Of a stretch of 42,343 nt of DNA, positions 24,780 through 32,512 are shown in pieces. This DNA comes from Stenotrophomonas maltophilia (GTDB taxonomy: Bacteria; Pseudomonadota; Gammaproteobacteria; Xanthomonadales; Xanthomonadaceae): the NCBI GenBank assembly GCA_002387845.1, contig DGLB01000003.1:1-42343 (forward strand), given 5' to 3'. Both the position numbers and the translations under genes were made by a program. The notes beneath the pieces were generated by a model. It was not told the DNA's origin and made no database searches. It saw nothing but the letters and a program-made list of their open reading frames with translations. The number at the start of each line of letters is the position of its first letter. Position 1 is the first letter of the stretch.

Positions 24780-25991
24780 TCAGGCCTTGATCACGCCCAG
24801 TTCCACGCCGATCCGGGTGAACGCATCAATGGCGCGATCCAGGTGCGCGCGGGTATGCGCCGCACTGATCTGGGTGCGGATGCGAGCCTGGCCCTTGGGC
24901 ACCACCGGGAAGAAGAAGCCGATCGCATAGATGCCTTCTTCCAGCAGACGCTCGGCGAACTTCTGCGCCAGCGGCGCGTCGTACAGCATCACCGGGCTGA
25001 TCGGATGCACGCCCGGCTTCACGTCGAAGCCGGCGGCGGTCATCTTCTCGCGGAAGTACGTGGTGTTTTCCTGCAGGGTGGTTCGCAGGTCATCGGCGGC
25101 AGCCAGCATGTCGAAGGCCTTGATGCCGGCAGCCACCACATGCGGCGGCAGTGAGTTGGAGAACAGGTACGGGCGCGAGCGCTGGCGCAGCAGCTCAATG
25201 ACTTCGGCGCTGGCCGTGGTGAAGCCGCCCAGTGCACCGCCCATGGCCTTGCCCAGGGTGCCGGTGATGATGTCGATCTTCTCCAGCACGCCCTTCACTT
25301 CGGCCGAGCCGCGGCCGGTGGCACCCAGGAAGCCGGTGGCGTGGCATTCGTCAATGTGCACCAGCGCGTTGTACTTCTTCGCCAGCGCGGTGATCTCATC
25401 CAGCGGCGCGATGAAGCCGTCCATCGAGAACACGCCGTCGGTGGTGATCAGCTTGGTTTTGCAGCCGGCCGCGTCAGCGGCCTGCAGCTGCGCTTCGAGG
25501 TCGGCCATGTCGCAGTTGGCGTAGCGGAAGCGCTTGGCCTTGCAGAGGCGCACGCCGTCAATGATCGAGGCATGGTTGAGCGCGTCGGAAATGATGGCGT
25601 CATTCTCGCCGAGCAGCGGTTCGAACAGGCCGCCATTGGCGTCGAAGCAGGCCGCATAGAGGATGGTGTCCTGCTTGCCGAAGAAGCCGGCGATCTGCTG
25701 TTCCAGCTGCTTGTGCAGGTCCTGGGTGCCGCAGATGAAGCGCACCGAGGCCATGCCGAAGCCGTGGCTGTCCAGCGCGTCCTTGGCGGCCTGGATCAGG
25801 TCCGGATGGTCGGCCAGGCCCAGGTAGTTGTTGGCGCAGAAGTTCAGCACCGTGCGACCGTCGTCCAGGGTGATCTCGGCCGACTGCGGGCTGGTGATCA
25901 CGCGCTCGGACTTGAACAGGCCCTGGGCGCGGATCGCCTCCAGTTCCTCAACATAGTGCCTGGTCAGCGGGGCGTTGGCGGTAGCGGTCAT
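24780..25991 (-). CDS. kbl: Glycine C-acetyltransferase (2-amino-3-ketobutyrate CoA ligase)
   Basis: Splits 2-amino-3-ketobutyrate with CoA into glycine and acetyl-CoA, the second step of the threonine dehydrogenase pathway; pyridoxal phosphate enzyme. The 403-residue protein has the family segments LNFCANNYLGLADHP and RFICGTQDLHKQLEQ, an HIDECHATGFLG region, and the PLP-binding lysine K248 in TGTLGKAMGG. Length is near the E. coli enzyme (398). Its partner tdh lies on the same strand 933 bases upstream, with a porin gene on the other strand between. A minus-strand -10-like TAAAAT occurs at 26022-26027, upstream of its start. Confidence 0.97.
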   Translation of the reverse strand: MTATANAPLTRHYVEELEAIRAQGLFKSERVITSPQSAEITLDDGRTVLNFCANNYLGLADHPDLIQAAKDALDSHGFGMASVRFICGTQDLHKQLEQQIAGFFGKQDTILYAACFDANGGLFEPLLGENDAIISDALNHASIIDGVRLCKAKRFRYANCDMADLEAQLQAADAAGCKTKLITTDGVFSMDGFIAPLDEITALAKKYNALVHIDECHATGFLGATGRGSAEVKGVLEKIDIITGTLGKAMGGALGGFTTASAEVIELLRQRSRPYLFSNSLPPHVVAAGIKAFDMLAAADDLRTTLQENTTYFREKMTAAGFDVKPGVHPISPVMLYDAPLAQKFAERLLEEGIYAIGFFFPVVPKGQARIRTQISAAHTRAHLDRAIDAFTRIGVELGVIKA

Positions 25992-26097
25992 GGCGGGCAG
26001 TCACAGAGGCGGAAAACGGCGATTTTACCTGTCCCGGCCGGGTCCGGGGCCCGGTGTCGACCCGCGGGGCGGGGTGGGCGGAAAACAGTTGCGCATG

Positions 26098-26123
26098 TGA
26101 TTGTTGCATCGCAATATCAATCA
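26098..26123. promoter_or_regulatory. Operator-like inverted repeat between kbl and the porin gene
   Basis: TGATTG (26098-26103) and CAATCA (26118-26123) are reverse complements, with TTGC/GCAA inside. A TGTGA half-site, like that of CRP-family regulators such as Clp of xanthomonads, overlaps at 26096-26100. The region holds the divergent promoters of kbl and the porin. Confidence 0.4.
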
Positions 26124-26178
26124 GGTTAAAAAACTGTAAACCCCGTCACATCCCACCCACGTCCCGGAGAGACCCCGC

Positions 26179-26880
26179 ATGAACCACGCCACGCGCTGTA
26201 CCGCCGCCGTTGTGCTCTGCGCCGCCTTGTTCGCCCCGTTTGTCGCCAGTGCCCAGGACGAGGCCGAGTCTCCCTTCAGCTGGAACGTCACCGGCGTGTC
26301 CGACTACGTGTTCCGGGGCGTTTCCCAGACCGATGAGGATCCGACCGTGCAGGCCGGCTTCACCTACACCTCGCCGGTGGGCCTGTATGCCGGTGTCTGG
26401 GGTTCGGGCGTGGACTTCGGCGACGGCGGCCCGGACGCCGAGGTCGACTACTTCATCGGCTACGGCGTGGACGTGAGCGACAGCGTCAACTTCGACGTCA
26501 TGCTCAACCATTACAGCTACCCGGGTTCCAGCGAGCTGGCCTACACCGAGCTGATCACCAAGACCAGCTTCGCCGAGCACTACAACGTCACCGTGGCCTA
26601 TACCAACGACGTCTGGAACACCGACACCGACGGCTGGTACTTCGCCGCCGGCACCGAGTGGACGCTGCCGCAGGACTTCGTGCTGACCGCCAACGTGGGC
26701 CGCAACACCTTCAAGGATGAGATCGCCAAGGACTACACCGACTGGAACATCGGCGTGAACCGCACCTGGGGCCTGTTCACCCTGGGCCTGGGCTACTACG
26801 GCACCGACGGCAACGGCCGCGACAACAGCGGCAAGCTGGCCGACAACCGCGTCGTTTTCACCGTAGCCGTAGGGCAGTAA
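26179..26880 (+). CDS. TorF-family putative outer membrane porin
   Basis: A 233-residue protein with a signal peptide (cleavage after about residue 25, VASA-QDEAE) and an amphipathic beta-rich body: alternating aromatic and polar residues, repeats of GxYAGVWGSGVDF and EVDYFIGYG type, and a C-terminal aromatic-to-Q end (VFTVAVGQ). The pattern ...TGVSDYVFRGVSQT... is the hallmark of the TorF/Gcw_chp putative porin family. Substrate unknown. The gene is divergent from kbl and convergent with tdh; it shares a bidirectional terminator with tdh. GGAGAG precedes the ATG. Confidence 0.9.
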   Translation: MNHATRCTAAVVLCAALFAPFVASAQDEAESPFSWNVTGVSDYVFRGVSQTDEDPTVQAGFTYTSPVGLYAGVWGSGVDFGDGGPDAEVDYFIGYGVDVSDSVNFDVMLNHYSYPGSSELAYTELITKTSFAEHYNVTVAYTNDVWNTDTDGWYFAAGTEWTLPQDFVLTANVGRNTFKDEIAKDYTDWNIGVNRTWGLFTLGLGYYGTDGNGRDNSGKLADNRVVFTVAVGQ

Positions 26881-26889
26881 CCGGCCATT

Positions 26890-26918
26890 AAAAAAGGCGC
26901 CCGACGGGCGCCTTTTTT
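26890..26918. terminator. Bidirectional terminator between porin and tdh
   Basis: AAAAAAGGCGCCC (26890-26902), loop GAC, GGGCGCCTTTTTT (26906-26918). A 13-bp perfect stem with six A and six T at the ends works in both directions for the convergent genes. Confidence 0.95.
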
Positions 26919-26923
26919 CTGGA

Positions 26924-27961
26924 TCAGTTCCAGCTCAATACGACTTTTCCGGCCTTGCCTTCTTCCATCAGGTCGAAGCCCTTCTGGAATTCGTCAATCG
27001 GCAGCTGGTGGGTCATCACCTTGCCCAGCGGGAAGCCGCTCAGCACCAGCTGGGTCATCTTGTACCAGGTCTCGTACATCTTGCGGCCGTAAATGCCCTG
27101 TACGGTCAGGCCCTTGAAGATGATCTTGTCCCAGTCGCAGCCGGCACCCTTGGGCATGATGCCAAGCATCGCGATCTTGCCGCCGTGGTACATGCAGTCG
27201 AGCATGTCATTGAAGGCGCGCGGGTTGCCGCTCATTTCCAGGCCCACGTCGAAGCCCTCCATGTGCAGTTCCTTCATCACGTCCTTCAGCGAGGTGTTGG
27301 CCACGTTGACCACGCGGGTGGCCCCCATGTCGGCGGCCAGCTTCAGGCGGAAGTCGTTGACGTCGGTCACCACCACGTTGCGTGCACCGATGTGCTTGCA
27401 GATGCCGGCGGCGATGATGCCGATCGGGCCGGCACCGGTGATCAGCACGTCTTCGCCGATCACGTCGAACTCCAGCGCGCAATGCGCGGCGTTGCCGTAG
27501 GGGTCGAAGAACGCGGCCAGTTCGGACGGAATCTGGTCCGGGATCGGCCACAGGTTGCTGGCCGGCATCACCATGTATTCGGCGAACGCGCCGTTGACGT
27601 TGACGCCGATGCCGACGGTGTTCGGGCACAGGTGCGGGCGACCGCCACGGCAGTTGCGGCAGTGGCCGCAGACGATGTGGCCTTCGGCCGACACGCGCTG
27701 GCCGACCTCATACCCGGTGACCGCCGAGCCCAGTTCGGCGATCCGGCCGACGAACTCGTGGCCGATGGTCAGGCCCGGCTTGATGGTGCGCTGGCTCCAG
27801 TCGTCCCAGAGGTAGATATGCAGGTCGGTACCGCAGATGGCGGTCTTTTCCAGCTTGATCAGGACCTCGTTCGGGCCCGGGGTCGGAACCGGCACTTCTT
27901 CCAGCCAGATGCCCTTGGCGGCGTCGCGCTTGACCAGGGCTTTCATTGTTTGCTGCGCCAT
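26924..27961 (-). CDS. tdh: L-threonine 3-dehydrogenase
   Basis: Oxidises threonine with NAD to 2-amino-3-ketobutyrate, then used by Kbl. The 345-residue protein is a zinc medium-chain dehydrogenase: catalytic zinc ligands C43 and H68/E69 (AICGTDLHIY, IGHEF), and structural zinc cysteines C98, C101, C104 and C112 in CGHCRNCRGGRPHLC. It follows E. coli Tdh closely, including the DPYGNAAHCALEFD and GPIGIIAAGI segments. ATG 27961 gives five extra residues before the MKALV start of E. coli Tdh; a start at 27946 is also possible. A perfect TATAAT lies at complement 27994-27999. Confidence 0.97.
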   Translation of the reverse strand: MAQQTMKALVKRDAAKGIWLEEVPVPTPGPNEVLIKLEKTAICGTDLHIYLWDDWSQRTIKPGLTIGHEFVGRIAELGSAVTGYEVGQRVSAEGHIVCGHCRNCRGGRPHLCPNTVGIGVNVNGAFAEYMVMPASNLWPIPDQIPSELAAFFDPYGNAAHCALEFDVIGEDVLITGAGPIGIIAAGICKHIGARNVVVTDVNDFRLKLAADMGATRVVNVANTSLKDVMKELHMEGFDVGLEMSGNPRAFNDMLDCMYHGGKIAMLGIMPKGAGCDWDKIIFKGLTVQGIYGRKMYETWYKMTQLVLSGFPLGKVMTHQLPIDEFQKGFDLMEEGKAGKVVLSWN

Positions 27962-27993
27962 CGGGGTGGAGCTCGTCTGCGGGGAAAGAGGGA

Positions 27994-27999
27994 ATTATA
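27994..27999 (-). promoter_or_regulatory. -10 box of the tdh promoter
   Basis: The minus strand reads TATAAT, 33 bases upstream of the ATG. A clear -35 is not seen in the G-rich stretch upstream (28001-28020). Confidence 0.5.
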
Positions 28000-28136
28000 C
28001 GGGGGCAGGGGGGCGGGGCATGTTGCGGTGCGGGTGGGTATGCACGCCTGCAGGGTCGGTTGACCATGACGTCCGGGATGGGGGAGGGGGCCGCGTACCC
28101 GCTAAACTCGCCAATCCATTCGTGAAGGGCCGCTCC

Positions 28137-30299
28137 ATGCGCTCGAACCTGCTTGCGTTTTCCGTCATTGCCAGCCTGGGGCTGGTCCAGGTCGCCCATG
28201 CCGCCGAAGGCATGTGGGTGCCGCAGCAGCTGCCGGAGATCGCCGGCCCGCTGCAGAAAGCCGGGCTGAAGCTGTCGCCGGAACAGCTGTCCAACCTGAC
28301 CGGCGACCCGATGGGCGCGGTGGTCGCGCTGGGTGGTTGCACGGCCAGCTTCGTTTCCCCGCAGGGCCTGGTGGTGACCAACCACCACTGCGCCTATGGC
28401 GCGATCCAGCTCAACTCGACCGCCGAAAAGAACCTGATCAAGGACGGCTTCAATGCGCCGACCCTGAAGGACGAGCTCAGCGCCGGCCCCAACGCCCGCG
28501 TGTTCGTGCTCGACCAGATCACCGACGTCACCGAACAGGCCAAGGCCGCCATTGCCGCCGCCGGCAAGGACCCGCTGGCCCGCACCCGCGCGCTGGAAGC
28601 CTTCGACAAGGCCCAGACCGCCGCCTGTGAAGCCGACGCTGGTTTCCGCTGCCGCCTGTACAGCTTCTCGGGCGGCAACACCTACCGCCTGTTCCGCAAC
28701 ATGGAAATCAAGGATGTGCGCCTGGTCTACGCGCCCCCGGGCAGCGTCGGCAAGTTCGGTGGCGACATCGACAACTGGATGTGGCCGCGTCATACCGGCG
28801 ATTTCTCGTTCTACCGCGCCTATGTCGGCAAGGACGGCAAGCCGGCTGCGTTCTCGGCCGACAACGTGCCCTACCAGCCCAAGCACTTCCTGAAGTTCGC
28901 CGACCGGCCGCTGGGCGCGGACGACTTCGTGATGGTGGCCGGTTACCCGGGCCGCACCAACCGCTACGCGCTGGTGGGTGAGTTCAACGAAACCGCCAAC
29001 TTCACCTACCCGATGATCGCCCGCCATTACAACGCGGTGCTGGCGCTGATCGATGCCGCCGGCAAGGCCGATCCCGACATCAAGGTGAAGTACGCCAACA
29101 CCGCCGCCAGCATGAACAATGTGGCCAAGAACTACGCTGGCCAGCTGGAAGGCTTCAAGCGCATCGACGCCGCTGGCCAGAAGCAGGCTGAAGAGGCCGC
29201 CGTGCTGGCCTGGCTGAAGCAGCAGGGTGGCGCCGGCAAGCCCGCGCTGGCGGCCCACGCCCAGCTGCTCAAGCACCTGGACACCAGCAAGTCCACGCGC
29301 GAGCGCGACCTGTTCGTCGGCCAGTTCCACAACACCTCCACGGTGGCCGCCGCACTGGCGCTGTATCGCCTGTCGATCGAACGCGCGAAGCCGGACGCCG
29401 AGCGCGAAGCCGGCTACCAGGACCGTGACCTGCCGACCCTGGAAGGCAGCCTGCGGCAGATGGACCGTCGCTACGTGGCGCGCATGGACCAGCAGCTGCA
29501 GCAGTACTGGCTGAACCAGTACGTGGCCCTGCCGCCGGCCCAGCGCAGCAACGAGGTGCTCAACCAGTGGCTGGGCGGTACCGACGCGACCGCCGTCGAC
29601 GGTCTGGTCAAGAAGCTGTCCGGCACCCAGCTGGGCAGCCTGGATGAGCGCCTGAAGTGGTTCAAGGCCGACCGCGCCGCGTTCGAGGCCAGCACTGACC
29701 CGGTCATCCAGTACGCCGTCGCCATCACCCCGGCACTGCTGAAGATCGAAGAGCAGAAGAAAACCCGTGAAGGCGAATCGCTGATTGCCCGCCCCCTGTA
29801 TCTGCAGGCACTGGCCGACTACAAGAAGAGCCAGGGCGAGTTCGTCTACCCCGACGCCAACCTGTCGCTGCGCATCACCTTCGGCAACGTGATGGGGTAC
29901 GGCAAGGACGGCGTGAACTACACCCCGTTCACCACGCTGGAAGGCGTAACGGCGAAGGAAACCGGCGAGGATCCGTTCGATTCGCCCAAGGCCCTGCTCG
30001 ATGCGGTCAAGGCCAAGCGCTACGGTGGCCTGGAAGACAAGCGGGTCGGTTCGGTGCCGGTCAACTTCCTGTCCAACCTGGACATCACCGGCGGCAACTC
30101 CGGTTCGCCGGTGCTGGACGCAGACGGCAAGCTGGTTGGCCTGGCCTTTGACGGCAACTGGGAATCGGTCAGCTCCAACTGGGTGTTCGACCCGGTGATG
30201 ACCCGCATGATCGCGGTGGACAGCCGCTACATGCAATGGATCATGCAGGAGGTGGCCCCGGCCCCGCAGCTGCTGAAAGAGTTGAACCTGGCACATTGA
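28137..30299 (+). CDS. S46-family dipeptidyl-peptidase, DPP7-like, exported
   Basis: S46 enzymes are secreted serine peptidases that release dipeptides from peptide N-termini. The 720-residue protein has a signal peptide (cleavage near A22) and the family triad: H84 in TNHHCAYGAIQ, D222 in TGDFSFYRAY, and S655 in ITGGNSGSPVLD. Residue 673 is glycine (LAFDGNWESVS); in Porphyromonas enzymes Gly673 goes with DPP7 (hydrophobic P1) and Arg673 with DPP11 (acidic P1), so a DPP7-like preference is inferred. Length matches DAP BII of Pseudoxanthomonas (about 722). The frame is open to 27837, but GAAGGG and the signal start at 28137. Confidence 0.93.
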   Translation: MRSNLLAFSVIASLGLVQVAHAAEGMWVPQQLPEIAGPLQKAGLKLSPEQLSNLTGDPMGAVVALGGCTASFVSPQGLVVTNHHCAYGAIQLNSTAEKNLIKDGFNAPTLKDELSAGPNARVFVLDQITDVTEQAKAAIAAAGKDPLARTRALEAFDKAQTAACEADAGFRCRLYSFSGGNTYRLFRNMEIKDVRLVYAPPGSVGKFGGDIDNWMWPRHTGDFSFYRAYVGKDGKPAAFSADNVPYQPKHFLKFADRPLGADDFVMVAGYPGRTNRYALVGEFNETANFTYPMIARHYNAVLALIDAAGKADPDIKVKYANTAASMNNVAKNYAGQLEGFKRIDAAGQKQAEEAAVLAWLKQQGGAGKPALAAHAQLLKHLDTSKSTRERDLFVGQFHNTSTVAAALALYRLSIERAKPDAEREAGYQDRDLPTLEGSLRQMDRRYVARMDQQLQQYWLNQYVALPPAQRSNEVLNQWLGGTDATAVDGLVKKLSGTQLGSLDERLKWFKADRAAFEASTDPVIQYAVAITPALLKIEEQKKTREGESLIARPLYLQALADYKKSQGEFVYPDANLSLRITFGNVMGYGKDGVNYTPFTTLEGVTAKETGEDPFDSPKALLDAVKAKRYGGLEDKRVGSVPVNFLSNLDITGGNSGSPVLDADGKLVGLAFDGNWESVSSNWVFDPVMTRMIAVDSRYMQWIMQEVAPAPQLLKELNLAH

Positions 30300-30307
30300 T
30301 CGCCTCG

Positions 30308-30335
30308 AAACCCCGCGGATTCCGCGGGGTTTTTT
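30308..30335 (+). terminator. Intrinsic terminator after the S46 peptidase gene
   Basis: AAACCCCGCGG (30308-30318), loop ATT, CCGCGGGGTTT (30322-30332), with T to 30335. Strong terminator 9 bases after the stop. Confidence 0.93.
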
Positions 30336-30377
30336 GTTGCCGGTGTTACAACCCGGCCTTGCGGCCTACCGACACGG

Positions 30378-30383
30378 TAGAAT
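30378..30383 (+). promoter_or_regulatory. -10 box before the histidine phosphatase gene
   Basis: TAGAAT; a good -35 at 16-18 bases is not evident. Expected transcription start about 30390, just before the palindrome at 30398. Confidence 0.4.
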
Positions 30384-30397
30384 GCAGCTCCCCCACG

Positions 30398-30420
30398 ATC
30401 GTTCACGTTCTGTGAACGAT
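30398..30420. promoter_or_regulatory. Perfect 9-bp inverted repeat (operator-like)
   Basis: ATCGTTCAC (30398-30406), spacer GTTCT, GTGAACGAT (30412-30420). It lies just downstream of a -10-like box and 37 bases before the histidine phosphatase ATG, a classic repressor-operator position; as RNA it would form a hairpin. Confidence 0.6.
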
Positions 30421-30456
30421 TGCGACTGTCTTCCCTTTCAAGGATCTCACGTTCGC

Positions 30457-31101
30457 ATGCGCATCCTGCTTGCCCGTCACGGTGAAACCCCGTGGAACGC
30501 CGAAGGCCGCTACCAGGGCCAGATCGACATCCCGCTGTCGCCGATCGGCGAAGCCCAGGCCCAGGCACTGGGTGCCCGGTTGGCCTCAGTCGACATCACC
30601 CGCGCGGTGGCCTCGCCGCTGTCGCGCGCGCAGCGCACCGCGCAGCTGGCACTGGGCAGCGCACGCGCCGCGTCGCTGCTGACCGAACCGGATCTGCAGG
30701 AGATCGCCCATGGCGAATGGGAAGGCCTGCTGGCCAGCGAGATCCATGAAAAGGATCCCTCGCGCCTGCGCGCCTGGCGTGAAGAGCCCGATACCGTGCT
30801 GATGCCCGGCGGCGAGTCGCTGCGGCTGGTGCTGGACCGCAGCTGGCGCGGCCTGGCGCGCGCGGCCGAAGGCCTTGGCGAACACGACACCTTGCTGGTG
30901 GTGGCGCATGATGCGGTCAACCGCGTCATCCTGTGCCGCATCCTGGGCCTGCCGCTCTCGCGCCTGTGGACCTTCCGCCAGGCCCCGACCACGCTCAATC
31001 TGCTCGAAGGGGCCGACCTGGACAGCCTGGAAGTGGTGCGTCTGAACGACTGCGCCCACCACACCCCGTTCTTCGGCGAAGCCAAGCACCGCGCGCTGTA
31101 A
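30457..31101 (+). CDS. Histidine phosphatase family protein
   Basis: A 214-residue phosphoglycerate mutase-like phosphatase. It has the catalytic RHGETPWN at the start (H8), a second arginine in SPLSRAQRTAQL, E in LQEIAHGEWEGL (proton donor) and the second histidine in VVAHDAVNRVIL. Similar proteins are called phosphoglycerate mutase-like or alpha-ribazole phosphatase-like; the substrate cannot be set. AAGGA lies upstream; in-frame residues before M30457 are not family-like. Gene has an inverted repeat in the leader. folC follows 23 bases later. Confidence 0.88.
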   Translation: MRILLARHGETPWNAEGRYQGQIDIPLSPIGEAQAQALGARLASVDITRAVASPLSRAQRTAQLALGSARAASLLTEPDLQEIAHGEWEGLLASEIHEKDPSRLRAWREEPDTVLMPGGESLRLVLDRSWRGLARAAEGLGEHDTLLVVAHDAVNRVILCRILGLPLSRLWTFRQAPTTLNLLEGADLDSLEVVRLNDCAHHTPFFGEAKHRAL

Positions 31102-31124
31102 TTCCACGAACACGATTCATTGCC

Positions 31125-32399
31125 ATGACCACCCTCCGCCCGCAGACCCTGAGCGACTGGCTCACCTTCATCGAGCAGCAGCACCCCACCACCATCGACA
31201 TGGGGCTGGACCGGGTGCGCAGCGTTGCCCAGGCGATGGGGCTGGGCACGCCTGGCAAGCGCGTGATCGTGGTTGGCGGCACCAATGGCAAGGGTTCCAC
31301 TGTCGCCTTCATCGAGGCCATCGGCCGTGCGGCGGGCTGGAAAGTGGGGGCGTATACCTCGCCGCACCTGCTGCGCTACAACGAGCGCGTGCGCATCGAC
31401 GGTGAAGACGTCAGTGATGCGGCGTTGATCAGCGCCTTCAACGCCATCGAGGACGCGCGCGGCGATACCACCCTGACCTATTTCGAGTACGGCACCCTGG
31501 CGGCGCTGCAGCTGTTCGCCCATGCCGAGCTGGATCTGGCGGTGCTGGAAGTGGGCCTGGGCGGTCGCCTGGACGCGGTCAACCTCGTCGACGCCGACGT
31601 CGCCGTGATCACCACCGTGGACATCGACCACAGCGAGTGGCTGGGCGAGGACCGCGAAGCCATCGGCGCGGAGAAGGCCGGCATCATCCGGGGCTGGAAG
31701 CCGGTGATCCTGGGCGAAACCGATCCGCCGTCCAGCGTGCTGGCGCGTGCCTATCTGCTGGGGGCCAATGCCATCCGCGGCGGCAGCGATTTCTTCGCCG
31801 ACGTGATCGATGGCCAGCGCTGGCGCTGGCGCGATGTCGGCATGCGCATCGAACTGCCGATGCCGGCGCTGCGTGGCCCGATCCAGCTGCGCAATGCGGC
31901 CTCGGCGATCGCCGCGCTACGCGCGCTGGACCGTCCCTTGCCGCGCGCGGCCATCGTCGAAGGCGTGGCCAATGCGCGCATCGCCGGTCGCCTTCAGGCG
32001 TTCCAGCGCGATGGCGTCGAGGTGCTGGTCGATGTCGGCCACAACCCGCAGGCCGCGCGCGAACTGGCTGCCGCGCTGAAGGCGGCACCGGTCAGTGGCC
32101 GCACCGTGGCGGTGTTCGCGGCCCTGCAGGACAAGGATGCGGTGGGCGTGGTCGAGGCCCTGGCCGGGCGCGTGCAGGCGTGGCACCTGGCCGGGCTGGA
32201 CGGTGCACGCGCGCAGAGCGCGCAGGCATTGCAGGCACGGCTTGCCGATACCGTCGCCGCCGACGCCCGCACCTACGCCACGGTGGAGGACGCGCTGGCA
32301 CAGGTGGTATCCACTGCACAGCCGGGTGATCGCGTGCTGGTGCTGGGTTCGTTCCACACCGCCGCACAGGCATTGCAATGGCTGCACTCCACGCCCTGA
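31125..32399 (+). CDS. folC: Bifunctional dihydrofolate synthase / folylpolyglutamate synthase
   Basis: Adds glutamate to dihydropteroate and tetrahydrofolates. The 424-residue protein shows the ATP-binding VVGGTNGKGSTVAFIEAI, TSPHLLRYNERVRIDG, LEVGLGGRLDAVNLVDAD, TTVDIDHSEWLGEDREAIGAEKAGI, and DVGHNPQAARELAAAL of the Mur ligase-like family. The frame is open to 30933; MTTLRPQTLSDWLTFIEQQHP is the natural start. It is the first gene of the folC-dedD-cvpA-purF cluster, the same order as in E. coli. A TATAAT lies between it and dedD. Confidence 0.95.
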   Translation: MTTLRPQTLSDWLTFIEQQHPTTIDMGLDRVRSVAQAMGLGTPGKRVIVVGGTNGKGSTVAFIEAIGRAAGWKVGAYTSPHLLRYNERVRIDGEDVSDAALISAFNAIEDARGDTTLTYFEYGTLAALQLFAHAELDLAVLEVGLGGRLDAVNLVDADVAVITTVDIDHSEWLGEDREAIGAEKAGIIRGWKPVILGETDPPSSVLARAYLLGANAIRGGSDFFADVIDGQRWRWRDVGMRIELPMPALRGPIQLRNAASAIAALRALDRPLPRAAIVEGVANARIAGRLQAFQRDGVEVLVDVGHNPQAARELAAALKAAPVSGRTVAVFAALQDKDAVGVVEALAGRVQAWHLAGLDGARAQSAQALQARLADTVAADARTYATVEDALAQVVSTAQPGDRVLVLGSFHTAAQALQWLHSTP

Positions 32400-32469
32400 T
32401 CCGTTCGGGTTGAGCCACGCGTCGCGGCCATCATTCAGCTGGCTTGGACGCGACCGCTGCCCGCCCCCT

Positions 32470-32475
32470 TATAAT
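32470..32475 (+). promoter_or_regulatory. -10 box before dedD
   Basis: TATAAT, with TTGGAC (32444-32449) 20 bases upstream. Transcription would start near 32482, downstream of the ATG at 32444, which therefore cannot be the start of the dedD message. Confidence 0.5.
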
Positions 32476-32512
32476 CAAGCCGGCATTCCGCCGCGCCGCC
32501 TGCCTGCCTTCC

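Noticed and set aside
27708..30296. 862-codon minus-strand frame opposite the S46 peptidase
   Set aside because: Antisense shadow with low-complexity composition; the plus-strand protein has a full set of catalytic residues and a signal peptide.
32444..32512. ATG at 32444 as the start of dedD
   Set aside because: It lies upstream of a TATAAT at 32470-32475 and adds 23 residues before the membrane helix; the GTG at 32513 is more likely.
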